DNA from: Candidatus Hydrogenedentota bacterium
Lineage (GTDB): Bacteria > Hydrogenedentota > Hydrogenedentia > Hydrogenedentales > JAEUWI01
Assembly (NCBI GenBank): GCA_019637335.1
Contig: JAHBVV010000001.1
Span: 565,440 to 629,439, forward strand
Direction of reading: 5' to 3'
Length of the DNA stretch: 64,000 nt
Part shown: positions 18,946 to 27,739 of the stretch, in pieces
How positions within the stretch are numbered: the stretch's first letter is position 1
How the letters are laid out: every line of letters begins with the position of its first letter
The notes under the pieces: generated by a model
The model's database searches: none
What the model was told of the DNA's origin: nothing
The model's input: only the letters and a program-made list of their open reading frames with translations
Made by a program: the position numbers and the translations under genes

Positions 18946-21900
18946 TCAATCCACGAAGCAGAACGCATTGCTGCTCAGCATGACCTGGGCGAAGGCGGCG
19001 AGCGCGTTGGGGTCGGGGTGGCCGAGGCGTTCGAGGGCGCGGGTTGCGAATTCGAGCTCGTCGGGGCTGGGTTCGCGCTGGTAGAGGCGGCGGTACATCT
19101 CGACGACGGGCGCGGGCATGGGTTGGCCTCCCGCGGCATTGGCCAGGGCTTCGGCGGCCCGCAGCGCCACGGGATGGTTCAGCAGGAAGAGCGCCTGGGG
19201 GGCCACGGTGGACTCGTTTCGCGCGGGCACGATGCTGGTCGGGTCCGCGCCGTCGAAGAGCTGGGTGTAGGTGTTGAGGTTGGATCGTGAGGTGCGGTAG
19301 TAGAGGGTGCGGCGGGGCGTGCCGAGGTCCACATAGGCCGGCCCGCCGGGGGTACGGTCGAGTTGCCCGGTGGCCGCGAGGATGCTGTCGCGCAGGGATT
19401 CCGCGTCGAGCCGGCGGCGGTTCATGCGCGCGAGCAGGATGTTGTCCGGGTCCCGCTCCAGGGCCTCCGGCGATGGCTGGCTGGACTGGCGGAACGCCGC
19501 GCTGTGCAGGATTTCGCGGTGGAGCGCCTTGAGGCTCCAGCTGGATTCGATGAAGCGCGCCGCGAGGTGGTCCAGCAATTCCGGGTGGGTCGGGGGCTGT
19601 CCCTGCGCGCCGAAATCGCCCGGGGTGCGGACGAGGCCGGTCCCGACGTGGTGCTGCCAGACGCGGTTGGCCATGACGCGCGCGAGGAGGGGCGCGCACT
19701 CTTCCGTGAGCCAGGCGGCGAGGTCCGCGCGGCCGCTGCCCGCGGTCACGGGGCGGATGGCGGTACCGCGGACGATGGCGGGCATCTGGCGCGGCACCAT
19801 GGGGCCGAGATTGGTATAGCTGCCGCGCCGGTGCACGGCGACATCGTGGATGCCGGCGTGTTCGGTTTCCGGCACGCCGCCTTCCTGAATGCCCACCGCC
19901 AAATCGAGGGGTTGCGCCAGCTCGGCATCCAGCGCGGCGAGTTCCGCGTTGGCCCTGGCGAGCGGTGAATCGTCCGTTGCGGGCGGCGCCTCGATCCACA
20001 GTGGCCCGCCGGGCTCGCCGAGGCGCGCGAGGGCGGCCTGGAGCGGCGGGGACTGATCGGCGGCGTTGATGGCGGCCTGGATCATGGCGGCGGCCGCGTC
20101 GAGTGCGGAGTCGTCGCGCTGGCCGTCACGGATCGCGGCATGCCAGGGCGCGAACAGCACGGGATCCAGGTGCGATTCCGCGGCGCCGCGATAGAGCCAC
20201 CAGACGTCGGCGTTTCCGGCGGCATCGGGCCAGGGGTTGCCCGCATCAAAGGCGGGAAGCACGTCGGCGGCGAAATCCCACGCGGCGCCGTCCGCCTGGA
20301 TACGCAGGTCGACCTGTGTGGTGTCGCAGGAGTATTCTCCGCGCGGCAACACCGTGAGCAGGATTTGTCCGCCTGCGTCCAGCGCCACCGGTGCGGGCAG
20401 GGCGATATCTGCGGATCCGCCGTTGTTCATCTCGGCGGTGGCGAGCACGCGATCGACACCATGCTCCCGGTGCACGAGGGTCCAGGCGATGCCGTCGCCG
20501 CAATTGGCGTCGGCATCGGCCAGGCGTCCGGCGACCTGATAGGCCCCGGCGGCGGGCGCGCGCCACCCCACACCCACGCCCTCGCTCGGGCCGGGGTGCA
20601 CGACGACCGATCGCGCGGGCTGGGTAATCGTGCTGTACTGCACCGCGCTGTCGCTGGCGTTTCCGGTGGCGGAAGGGACGCCGCCGCTGTCCGCGCGCGC
20701 GGTGACGCCGGGCAGGGCCTGAAAGTTCGGGGTGGCCTGGTGGAGCGCCGGGGCGATGCCGCCTTCCAGCGCGCGGCGCCATGCGGCGAGCACGTCCGGG
20801 TTGAGCGCGGGATCCGCGGGGGCTTCCCGTTGGGTGGCCAGGAGGTAGGCCGCTGTGCGCGCGCGTTCGGCCTGGGCGTGTGCCGCGCGGGAATCGGCCA
20901 GCAGCGTTTCGCGCTCCCGCCGCAACGCGTCCCGCCGGGACTCGGCGTCGCGCCGCCTGTCGAGGGTCTCCTGCGACGCAAGCGGCAGGTGCAGGATGGG
21001 CGATCCCTCGGTCTTGGCGCCCGGCCCGGGGAGGATGCTGCTGCTGAAGAAGATCCCCGCGAGGCTGTAGTACTCCTCGATGGTGAAGGGGTCGAATTTG
21101 TGATCGTGGCAGCGGGCGCAGGCCATGGTCACCCCGAGGAAGGTCCGCGTCACCACATCGACCTGATCGTCCACAATGTCGGTGACCATCTTTTCCTTGT
21201 CGGCGTCGCCCTGCGGCCAGTGGCCGATGGCCAGCATGCCCGTGGCGACGAGGCCGTCGCGGTTGAAGTCGCCGCCGGGGCCGGGGATGAGGTCCCCGGC
21301 CACCTGGTGGCGCACGAACTCGTCGTAGGGCATGTCTCGGTTCAGCGCGTTTACGACCCAGTCCCGGTAGCGCCAGATCTCCACCGGATCGGTCTTGTCG
21401 TTGCCGCGCGAGTCGAAGGAATCCGTGTATCGGACGACATCCAGCCAGTGCCGTCCCCAGCGCTCGCCATAGTGGGGCGAATCGAGGAGGCGCTCGACGA
21501 GTTCGGTGTAGGCTTCAGGCCGATCATCCGCCGCGAAGGCCTCCACCTCGTCATGGCGCGGCGGCAGGCCGGTCAACGTGTAGCTCAGGCGGCGGATGAG
21601 CGTGCGGCGGTCGGCTTCCGGCGCGGGCGCGAGGCCGTCGGCCTCCAGGCGCGCGAGGAGGAATCGGTCTATGGCGTTGCGGGGCCATTCCGCCTGTTGG
21701 ACCGCGGGCGGGGCCGGACTCGCCAGGGGCTGGTAGGCCCAGTGCCGGGCGCGGGTTTCGAGCATTTGCGCCGGCACGGGCGCGGGGGCCGGCTTGTATT
21801 CGGGCCAGTTGGCGCCGGAGTCGACCCACGCCGCCAGCGTCTCGATTTCCGCGGCGGACAGCGCGCCCTCGGGCGGCATCTTCAGATCGCCCGATTGCCG

Positions 21901-22152
21901 GATCGCCAGGAGGAGGAGGCTGTCCGGATTGCCCGGTTCCACGGCGGGACCCCGGGAACCCCCGGCGCGCATCGCGGCGAGGGAGTCGAGGCGCAACCCG
22001 GATTTCTGCGTTTCCGGGCCGTGGCAGCCGAAGCAATGGGCCGCCAGCATCGGGCGGATGGTCCGCTCGAAGTGGTCCGCGGCGTCCACCAGCGCCGCTG
22101 TGGGCGACAGGGCGGGCAGGAGGGCGAACAGGAGGAATAGATGTCGTGGCAT
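18946..22152 (-). CDS. DUF1549/DUF1553 protein with planctomycete-type cytochrome c domain
   Basis: 1068 residues, exported. A signal peptide MPRHLFLLFALLPALSPTAA precedes one heme c motif C40-FG-C43-H44 in a PSCyt1-type domain (LAAHCFGCHGPETQKSGLRLDS; KMPPEGALSAAEIETLAAWVDSGA). The DUF1549 (PSD1-type) domain follows (RNAIDRFLLARLEADGLAPAPEADRRTLIRRLSYTLTGLPP; HYGERWGRHWLDVVRYTDS). A coiled coil and a beta-sandwich form the middle, and DUF1553 the C-terminus (AAWLTEECAPLLARVMANRVWQHHVGTGLVRTPGDFG; LDAESLRDSILAATGQL; LFLLNHPVALRAAEALA). Function is unknown; the family is expanded in Planctomycetes, Verrucomicrobia and Hydrogenedentota and often sits near sulfatases. The ATG at 22152 opens the signal peptide; upstream in-frame codons do not. 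Confidence 0.93.
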   Translation of the reverse strand: MPRHLFLLFALLPALSPTAALVDAADHFERTIRPMLAAHCFGCHGPETQKSGLRLDSLAAMRAGGSRGPAVEPGNPDSLLLLAIRQSGDLKMPPEGALSAAEIETLAAWVDSGANWPEYKPAPAPVPAQMLETRARHWAYQPLASPAPPAVQQAEWPRNAIDRFLLARLEADGLAPAPEADRRTLIRRLSYTLTGLPPRHDEVEAFAADDRPEAYTELVERLLDSPHYGERWGRHWLDVVRYTDSFDSRGNDKTDPVEIWRYRDWVVNALNRDMPYDEFVRHQVAGDLIPGPGGDFNRDGLVATGMLAIGHWPQGDADKEKMVTDIVDDQVDVVTRTFLGVTMACARCHDHKFDPFTIEEYYSLAGIFFSSSILPGPGAKTEGSPILHLPLASQETLDRRRDAESRRDALRRERETLLADSRAAHAQAERARTAAYLLATQREAPADPALNPDVLAAWRRALEGGIAPALHQATPNFQALPGVTARADSGGVPSATGNASDSAVQYSTITQPARSVVVHPGPSEGVGVGWRAPAAGAYQVAGRLADADANCGDGIAWTLVHREHGVDRVLATAEMNNGGSADIALPAPVALDAGGQILLTVLPRGEYSCDTTQVDLRIQADGAAWDFAADVLPAFDAGNPWPDAAGNADVWWLYRGAAESHLDPVLFAPWHAAIRDGQRDDSALDAAAAMIQAAINAADQSPPLQAALARLGEPGGPLWIEAPPATDDSPLARANAELAALDAELAQPLDLAVGIQEGGVPETEHAGIHDVAVHRRGSYTNLGPMVPRQMPAIVRGTAIRPVTAGSGRADLAAWLTEECAPLLARVMANRVWQHHVGTGLVRTPGDFGAQGQPPTHPELLDHLAARFIESSWSLKALHREILHSAAFRQSSQPSPEALERDPDNILLARMNRRRLDAESLRDSILAATGQLDRTPGGPAYVDLGTPRRTLYYRTSRSNLNTYTQLFDGADPTSIVPARNESTVAPQALFLLNHPVALRAAEALANAAGGQPMPAPVVEMYRRLYQREPSPDELEFATRALERLGHPDPNALAAFAQVMLSSNAFCFVD

Positions 22153-22258
22153 GCTGCGTATTCCGATTTGGTCCGGGGCGAAGATGGTAATGATGCGGCG
22201 TTTAGTATACCGCACCGGGGGCGTTCCGCAAGCGCGGGTGGCTCGTGTCTGATTGGGA

Positions 22259-22475
22259 ACCGCTAAGGGCGTAAAGAACGCAGGGCAGCCTTGGGCCGCA
22301 GCCAAAGAAATGATCACCACGAAGGGCACGAAGACCACGAAGGAAAGAAGTTGGAGAAGGATTGATATTCACGCGAATGCGCAAAGGAGACGATCCAGGG
22401 CGCGACCTGCGGTCACGGCGGGCGGGGGATTGGATTTGGAGCCACAGAGAGCACAAAGAACACAAAGAAATTGAG
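22259..22475. repeat. Dispersed intergenic repeats of the 'ACCACGAAGGGCACGAAG' and 'CCACAGAGAGCACAAAG' kind
   Basis: Short A/G-rich units CACCACGAAGGGCACGAAGACC, TTCACGCGAATGCGCAAAGG and CCACAGAGAGCACAAAGAAC occur within 220 bases. Such units recur in intergenic DNA of many environmental bacteria. The rest of 22480-22985 has no gene I can support. Confidence 0.5.
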
Positions 22476-22987
22476 TGATGATGCTTGATTTGCGCGGGCA
22501 TCTTCGGCCCGGAAGGGCCAGCGCAGTATAGCCCGTGGCAACGACACGGGGAGGAGGGCGCGATTTGTTGTGTCCCTGAAGGGGTCGAAGACGCGCCGTA
22601 GGCGGACAGCGCCATGCGGCTTGGATGGCCGTATGCCCGTGATCCTTCAACGTCGCCAACGCGGCGATCCAGGAAAGATGTTGCGCATCCCGCTGTAACC
22701 GATAAATCTTCACATGTGCGGGAAGACACGGTTTGGGTTTGGTCTCATTTCGAGACCCAGGAACCCAAGGCAACGCCCAGGGAATAGAGAAGTACATTGC
22801 ATACGCGGTACGGGACGGCTTGCCGTGGCCTGACTATGCGTACCGTGCCTGGCGCCACATTCGCAACCGTCTGCTAGACACCATAAGGAGCAGCCGGACT
22901 CGACGCCTTGTGAGATTGTGTTCCATTATGAATCATTAAGCGTTTGGCATCAAAAGATAGCAAACAGCAATAAACAATAAAATTATA

Positions 22988-23014
22988 TTGACAAAATGCT
23001 GAATACAGTATAGT
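22988..23014 (+). promoter_or_regulatory. Sigma-70-like promoter of the 23.06-kb membrane protein gene
   Basis: A perfect -35 TTGACA (22988-22993) is followed after 15 bases by TATAGT, inside an AT-rich stretch unlike the surroundings. It lies about 50 bases before the start codon. The spacer is short, so activity is likely but not certain. Confidence 0.5.
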
Positions 23015-23061
23015 TTAACCATAGAGAGAATCACTTGGATTTCCAACTGAGGAGCTGTGAG

Positions 23062-23859
23062 ATGAGCGATAGAGAGGAATTACACGATCCGGAGCCGATG
23101 GAAGAATCCGAAGTCGTGCAACGGGCGGGGCGTTCCGATTCCGCACCGCGAAACACCATCCCGGAGTTTGTCGATGGAATACTACGTCATCGCGAAGAGA
23201 ACTTCGATGGTATCTTCGCGAATCGTGATACGTTGCGGCAGATCGGGATGCTTCTCGCGATCATATTTGTACTTTCCGCCTTTCATGGATTGACCATGGG
23301 GGTTTCCAGCGGCCTTTTGCAGATGCTATCCGCCGCGCTCAAGGTGCCGGTGCTCTATCTGGCCACCCTTGCGGTTTGCTTTCCGATGCTGTACGTCGTA
23401 AACGTGATTATGGGATCCCGGCTGAGCTTTCTTCAGACGCTGGCCCTGATCCTGCTTGCGATGGCGCTGAACGCGATTCTCCTGGCGGCCTGCTCGCCGA
23501 TTGCACTATTCTTCTCTATTACCGGCAGCGGATATCACTTTCTGAAGCTGTTGCATGTGGCAATCTTCGCCTTCAGCGGTGCCTGGGGGATGATGGGGCT
23601 CTGGCGGGGACTTGACGCGATGTGTGAGACCTCGGACCTGTATCCGCGCCAGGCGGTGCGGATCCTTCAGATCTGGATTGTCATCTTTGCGTTCGTGGGT
23701 ACCCAGATGGCGTGGAGCCTGCGCCCATTCATTGGGGCGCCTTCCATGGGCTTTCAGATATTCCGCGAACAAGAAAGCAATTTCTACCAGGGTGTCTGGA
23801 CTTCCGTCGTGGGGCTCTCTCAGGGGCAGAATGATGGCGCACCCGCATTGGGGCGCTAA
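23062..23859 (+). CDS. Yip1-like multi-pass membrane protein of unknown function
   Basis: 265 residues. An N-terminal cytoplasmic part of about 60 acidic residues is followed by five or more hydrophobic helices (IGMLLAIIFVLSAFHGLTMG, VPVLYLATLAVCFPMLYVVNVIM, TLALILLAMALNAILLAACSPIALFF, LHVAIFAFSGAWGMMGLWRG, ILQIWIVIFAFVGTQMAWSLRPFI). The closing FIGAPSMGFQIFREQESNFYQGVW is conserved in a membrane protein family seen in Hydrogenedentota and Lentisphaerota. The ATG at 23062 has AGGAG about 8 bases upstream. The toxin-antitoxin pair starts within 6-15 bases of its end, so it may be co-transcribed with it. Confidence 0.8.
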   Translation: MSDREELHDPEPMEESEVVQRAGRSDSAPRNTIPEFVDGILRHREENFDGIFANRDTLRQIGMLLAIIFVLSAFHGLTMGVSSGLLQMLSAALKVPVLYLATLAVCFPMLYVVNVIMGSRLSFLQTLALILLAMALNAILLAACSPIALFFSITGSGYHFLKLLHVAIFAFSGAWGMMGLWRGLDAMCETSDLYPRQAVRILQIWIVIFAFVGTQMAWSLRPFIGAPSMGFQIFREQESNFYQGVWTSVVGLSQGQNDGAPALGR

Positions 23860-23873
23860 CCGCAATGCGAGAG

Positions 23874-24155
23874 ATGAACATTGACATCATGACGGTGGAA
23901 GACGTGGCGCGCTACCTCAAGCTGAAGCCACAAACGGTGTACAAGTGGGCTCAGGAGGGCCAGATTCCGGCAACGAAATTGGGTAAGGAATGGCGCTTCC
24001 GGCGGCGCATCCTCGATGAGTGGATTGACACCGGTATTGCGCTGTCCAAAGGCGGCTTTGACCTGCTGTACCAGCAAGGCGTACTTGAGGTGTCGCGGCA
24101 GGGACTGAGCGAGACGGAGATCGCAAGTATTCTGGACGAACTCGATCGTGAGTAA
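23874..24155 (+). CDS. HTH (excisionase/MerR-like) DNA-binding protein, probable antitoxin
   Basis: 93 residues from the ATG at 23874 (an ATG at 23865 is in frame). IMTVEDVARYLKLKPQTVYKWAQEGQIPATKLGKEWRFRRRILDEWI is the excisionase-type winged helix, residues 5-52. The tail GLSETEIASILDEL could bind a partner. Its last 8 bases overlap the next gene, which encodes a PIN-like protein. HTH plus PIN in this order is a known toxin-antitoxin arrangement, and the antitoxin is expected to repress its own operon. Confidence 0.8.
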   Translation: MNIDIMTVEDVARYLKLKPQTVYKWAQEGQIPATKLGKEWRFRRRILDEWIDTGIALSKGGFDLLYQQGVLEVSRQGLSETEIASILDELDRE

Positions 24156-24546
24156 GCGCCAACCCATCGTTGTACTCGCGCCGGACGTTATCATCAGAGG
24201 TTTCGTCGCAAGTGACTTCCGGGAGGTGCTTATCCACTGGCGCGACGGAGCGATCATTCCCGCCGTGACCCGGGAGCTTCTGGTGTACTACTTGAAGGCG
24301 CTGCGGGTTGCAGGTATACCTGACAGCCAATTGCGGCGATGGGCTATATGGTTCACGGCGCGAGAAAAAACGCGCTTCATGGCCCAGCCCGGGGACCCGG
24401 GAATGTCGCTGCGCGCGACCTTGCTGGATGCCGCGCTTCGGTGCGACGCAACGTGCATAATCTCCGGCGGCGCTTCCATAGAATCGCCCGGATCACCGCT
24501 GCCATGGATGAGTGTTGCGGAATTCCTGGGCGGCGAGCGATCATAA
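24148..24546 (+). CDS. PIN-domain protein, putative toxin with altered active site
   Basis: 132 residues from a GTG at 24148 that overlaps the antitoxin stop. The PIN fold of the 'putative toxin-antitoxin system toxin component' family is seen in VLAPDVIIRGFVASDFREVL, AIIPAVTRELLVYYLKAL and LRATLLDAALRCDATCIISGG. PIN ribonucleases use a cluster of acidic residues; Asp13 (APDVI) and Glu (TRELL) remain, while the usual TGD near the end reads SGG. The enzyme may be weakened or inactive, or use other residues. It is the distal gene of the pair and convergent with the DUF6544 gene. Confidence 0.7.
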   Translation: MSKRQPIVVLAPDVIIRGFVASDFREVLIHWRDGAIIPAVTRELLVYYLKALRVAGIPDSQLRRWAIWFTAREKTRFMAQPGDPGMSLRATLLDAALRCDATCIISGGASIESPGSPLPWMSVAEFLGGERS

Positions 24547-24578
24547 TACGGGTGGGCAAGCGTGACCGGTCACGGCCT

Positions 24579-25673
24579 TTACACCCCATTCCAATCGGCG
24601 TGCTCGACTTCGGCGCGGTACCATTCGAAGGCGCCGGTTTCCAGGTCCCAGGTGACGGTTGCGCGGGTGGGGATGCGTATGCCGTTTCGGGTGTCGAAGC
24701 TGTCGGGATCGAGGTCGACGCGCCATGGCTCAAGCGTGGCGCCGCCGGGGCGGGTGTAGTAGCGGCGGGCGCGGATGCGTTCGGGGTCGCCGGCGGCGTT
24801 GAATTCGAAACAGACCTCGGCGCTTGTCTCGCCGACGGCGAGGGTCGCGGTGGCGGAACGTGGGCCGCCGGCGGTCCACTGGATGCCGCCGCGGAGGGCG
24901 GCGGAGGGCAGCCAGATGATCTCGGCCAGGTAGCGGACGAGTGCGCCCTGATCGATCTCGGGCCCGGTGGCGTCGGCGATGGGGAGGCAGGATAGGGCCT
25001 TGACGCACATGCGCCCGCGCGCGCCCAGGAGGGAATCGCGCCCGGCGATGTGAAAGCCCGGGCCGGCGGTGACGTCCGCGAGCCAGACGAAGCCGGGCTT
25101 CTCCGCGTTGAACCACTGCTCCGCGTGCACTGGCATCCAGCGCCCCTCCGGCGCGGTTCGCATGGTCGCGGCCTGCCGCAGGCGGGCGGTTCGGACCAGG
25201 GGCTTGCCGATGACCTCCGCCCGGCGCAGCCAGGTGGCGACGGGACCCGGAAGTTGGGCAAGCGCGGCCTCGTTCACAATCGCGCTGGCGGGACCGGCGT
25301 CCGCGAGCAGGGCGGCCACGTCGCGAAGCGCGGCGCGGCGGAAGCGCCAGTGCAGGAATGCGGCGAGCACGGCGATCAGGATGAGCAGGTTCGGGATGGT
25401 CCCGAATTTCGCGTCGGCCCAGAAGGCGACGGCGAGAAACTGCGACAGGGCGACGCCCGCGAGCGCGAGCATCCACCAGGTGTCCCGCCGCGACACGTAC
25501 GCCGCGGCCGAGAGGATGAAGAGGAAGGCGCAGGCCATCCACAGCGCGCCGTAGGCCTTTGAAACGGGCATGGTCAGACCGGTATTGGCAATGGGGTCGG
25601 CCGCTTCGGCGAATCCCGTGATGTGACTGAAGCCGTGCAGGCAAAGCAGGGCGGCGAGGATGAACTTCGGCAT
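24579..25673 (-). CDS. Membrane protein with C-terminal DUF6544-like domain
   Basis: 364 residues. Four hydrophobic helices occupy residues 1-120 (FILAALLCLHGFSHITGF, AYGALWMACAFLFILSAAAYV, TWWMLALAGVALSQFLAVAFW, IPNLLILIAVLAAFLHW). A beta-rich domain follows with LPGPVATWLRRAEVIGKPLVRTARLRQ, WFNAEKPGFVWLADV and GIRIPTRATVTWDLETGAFEWYRAEV, the pattern of the DUF6544 family, whose function is unknown. The ATG at 25673 has GGGGAATG just upstream; the longer open frame runs through intergenic repeats and was rejected. Confidence 0.85.
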   Translation of the reverse strand: MPKFILAALLCLHGFSHITGFAEAADPIANTGLTMPVSKAYGALWMACAFLFILSAAAYVSRRDTWWMLALAGVALSQFLAVAFWADAKFGTIPNLLILIAVLAAFLHWRFRRAALRDVAALLADAGPASAIVNEAALAQLPGPVATWLRRAEVIGKPLVRTARLRQAATMRTAPEGRWMPVHAEQWFNAEKPGFVWLADVTAGPGFHIAGRDSLLGARGRMCVKALSCLPIADATGPEIDQGALVRYLAEIIWLPSAALRGGIQWTAGGPRSATATLAVGETSAEVCFEFNAAGDPERIRARRYYTRPGGATLEPWRVDLDPDSFDTRNGIRIPTRATVTWDLETGAFEWYRAEVEHADWNGV

Positions 25674-25794
25674 GCATTCCCCAATCATATTGGCGCCGGA
25701 TCGGTCGGCGCGCGCGGAGACAGTGTAGCACGCCGCGCGGGCTTTGATCTGGCGCGGGGAAGATCGTAGGCTGTTGTAGCCGTTTTCATCCGGG

Positions 25795-26091
25795 CTGTCA
25801 TTCTCGCGAACGCGGGCTGTCGGTTTAGCTGGTACGGACGGCTTAAAACCTACAAGTTTGTGCTGCTGTCCTACAGCGTCATTCCCGCGAACGCGGGAAT
25901 CCAGTGGAATACGGAGGTTTGTGCGTTCGCGTTCCTGGATCTCCGCGTTCGCGGAGATGACGGAATTGCTCAAATTTTTTCCGTACTGTGGGGTGAGTTG
26001 AGTAAATTAACAGCCCCGAACGCGGGAATCCAGTGGAGTCCGCGGTTTGCGCGTTCAGGTCACTGGATCTCCGCGTTCGCGGAGATGACGG
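25795..26091. repeat. Three GTCATTCCCGCGAACGCGGGAATCC-type palindromic repeats
   Basis: A partial unit at 25795-25830 and fuller units at 25877-25963 and 26014-26091. In the last two, GCGAACGCGGGAATCCAGTGG is followed some 40 bases later by the inverse CTGGATCTCCGCGTTCGCGG and ATGACGG, so each can fold into a long hairpin. The same type of unit lies inside the MITE at 15254-15477. The stretch 25674-26179 has no gene. Confidence 0.7.
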
Positions 26092-26179
26092 AACCTCAGG
26101 TGTTCTCGGATCGAGCGCCTGCTTTTCGTGCGGCCTGCTTCAGGCTGCGCCAAGCTTACATATTCTCAGGACCCCTGCC

Positions 26180-27511
26180 ATGCGCCTCACAGTTGCTTTG
26201 TTAGCCGCTTTTTTCGCCAGCGCCCTCTCCGTCTCCGCCGGCCCGCTGCCCACCCCCGTCGTGCTTGCGGAGGAGTCGGTGTACACCTTTGTGTCGCCGG
26301 ACAACGGATCCGGGCCGCTCTGGTCCTTCGGTTGCACGTCGATCGTGCGGTCCGGAGACGAGGTGATCGTCAGCGAAATGGAGACCGGCGAAGGCGTCCC
26401 CCGGCTCTGCAATACGCGCTGGCGCCTGCTCCAGCGCACCGACGACGGCTGGAAGATGTTCCAGGAGGCCGAGGGCTACCGCCAGCGCGAGCCCTGCTCC
26501 ATCGGCGTCAGCGCGGAAGGCGAACTTTTCCTCTACGCGAACGATTCGCTGCACCCGCCGGGCGCGGAATACCTCGACTGCGAGCCGCATCTGCTTCGTT
26601 TTTCGCTGCGGGACAAGGCGACCCCGCCGGTGAAGCTATCGCCGGTGTGGAACATCGAATCCCCCTATTTCACCGACCATTCGTACCGGGGATACGGCGT
26701 GGATGGCCCCCGCGGCGAGGCGCTGATGCTGAACATCGACGCGAATACCAGCATCCAGCACTGGGCGCACCTGGATCGCGCGGGGAAGACCCTGGCCAAC
26801 GGGGCGATTACGTTTCCCATCCGCTCGTGTTACCCGCAGGTGGCGCTGAAGGACCGGTCCGCGCATGTCCTGGTGATCGGAGACATCGTGGAGCCGGTCG
26901 AGGCGTGGCGCGCGTTCAAATCCGAGCAGACCGGACAGAAATGGGACTATGTGTTCCGCATTCTGTATTACACGTGGACGCCGGACACCCTGGCCACGCC
27001 GTTTGCGGAACCCATTGAAATCGCCAATGTCGACGACACAGCCGGCCACATCCGGAATGAGGACCTGTGGGTGGCGCCGGACGGCGCGGCGTACCTGCTG
27101 TACCACGAGACCGAGGTGCACACGCCGATGATGCGCGACAAGTTCTTCCCGGACAAGACAGTGGGCTACCGCCTGCACCTGGCGGTCGTACGCGATGGCG
27201 TCGTGGCCGAACGGCACGTGCTCCAGCCGGATACCATCAGCCCGGGCGCGGGCTTCGGTCGATTTCACGAAACGCCGGATGGCCGGGTGTATGCGGTGGT
27301 CTACCTGGCCAACGAGGATCCCGGCAACTACCTGCTGCCCATCTACCCCCAGGTCGATCCGCACGCGAAGGTGAAGATACCGCTGCAGAAACCCATCAGC
27401 GCGTTCAGCCTCGCCGGCGTGCGCAGCGGTACGGCGCCCTCCAACACCATCGACATCCTCGGCTACGGCGGCAACAGCGACATGGTCTACGCCCAGGTGG
27501 AACTGCGCTAA
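26180..27511 (+). CDS. Exported protein of unknown function, propeller-like
   Basis: 443 residues. A signal peptide MRLTVALLAAFFASALSVSAG is followed by VVLAEESVYTFVSPDNGSGPLWSFGC and repeated beta segments such as GVSAEGELFLYANDS, DLWVAPDGAAYLLYHET and ETPDGRVYAVVYLA, spaced as in a beta-propeller. I do not recognise a named family; homologues of this length are probably in Hydrogenedentota or Planctomycetota. The ATG at 26180 is the only start that opens the signal peptide. Confidence 0.8.
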   Translation: MRLTVALLAAFFASALSVSAGPLPTPVVLAEESVYTFVSPDNGSGPLWSFGCTSIVRSGDEVIVSEMETGEGVPRLCNTRWRLLQRTDDGWKMFQEAEGYRQREPCSIGVSAEGELFLYANDSLHPPGAEYLDCEPHLLRFSLRDKATPPVKLSPVWNIESPYFTDHSYRGYGVDGPRGEALMLNIDANTSIQHWAHLDRAGKTLANGAITFPIRSCYPQVALKDRSAHVLVIGDIVEPVEAWRAFKSEQTGQKWDYVFRILYYTWTPDTLATPFAEPIEIANVDDTAGHIRNEDLWVAPDGAAYLLYHETEVHTPMMRDKFFPDKTVGYRLHLAVVRDGVVAERHVLQPDTISPGAGFGRFHETPDGRVYAVVYLANEDPGNYLLPIYPQVDPHAKVKIPLQKPISAFSLAGVRSGTAPSNTIDILGYGGNSDMVYAQVELR

Positions 27512-27739
27512 CGCCCGGGGTCCGATTCGCCCCGGCCAATCGCATTCAATATGGATCGAGGAGGATGGGCGTTTGCCCCTGACGATTTGGACCCTCGAAT
27601 CAAGGATCGTGAGCGTATTGGAGCGCCGGCATCTCCGCCGGCAAGGTCCGTGATTCGCCGCGGCGAAATCCCAGCGCTCCAACTCGCGCCCTTCTTTACA
27701 TTGCAGGTGGATCGTATGGCGCTCGGCTCGGATTGGACG

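Noticed and set aside
18719-19999. Long minus frame covering the end of the DUF1553 gene
   Set aside because: Only its last 50-60 codons look protein-like; the rest is a shadow of the DUF1549/1553 gene in another frame.
20140-22140. Long plus-strand frame opposite the DUF1549/1553 gene
   Set aside because: Shadow of the true gene; Gly/Arg/Val-rich with no motif.
22480-22985. Possible small gene on the minus strand (peptide with ALATLKDHGHTAIQAAW)
   Set aside because: No ribosome binding site, no family, and it lies in repeat-rich intergenic DNA.
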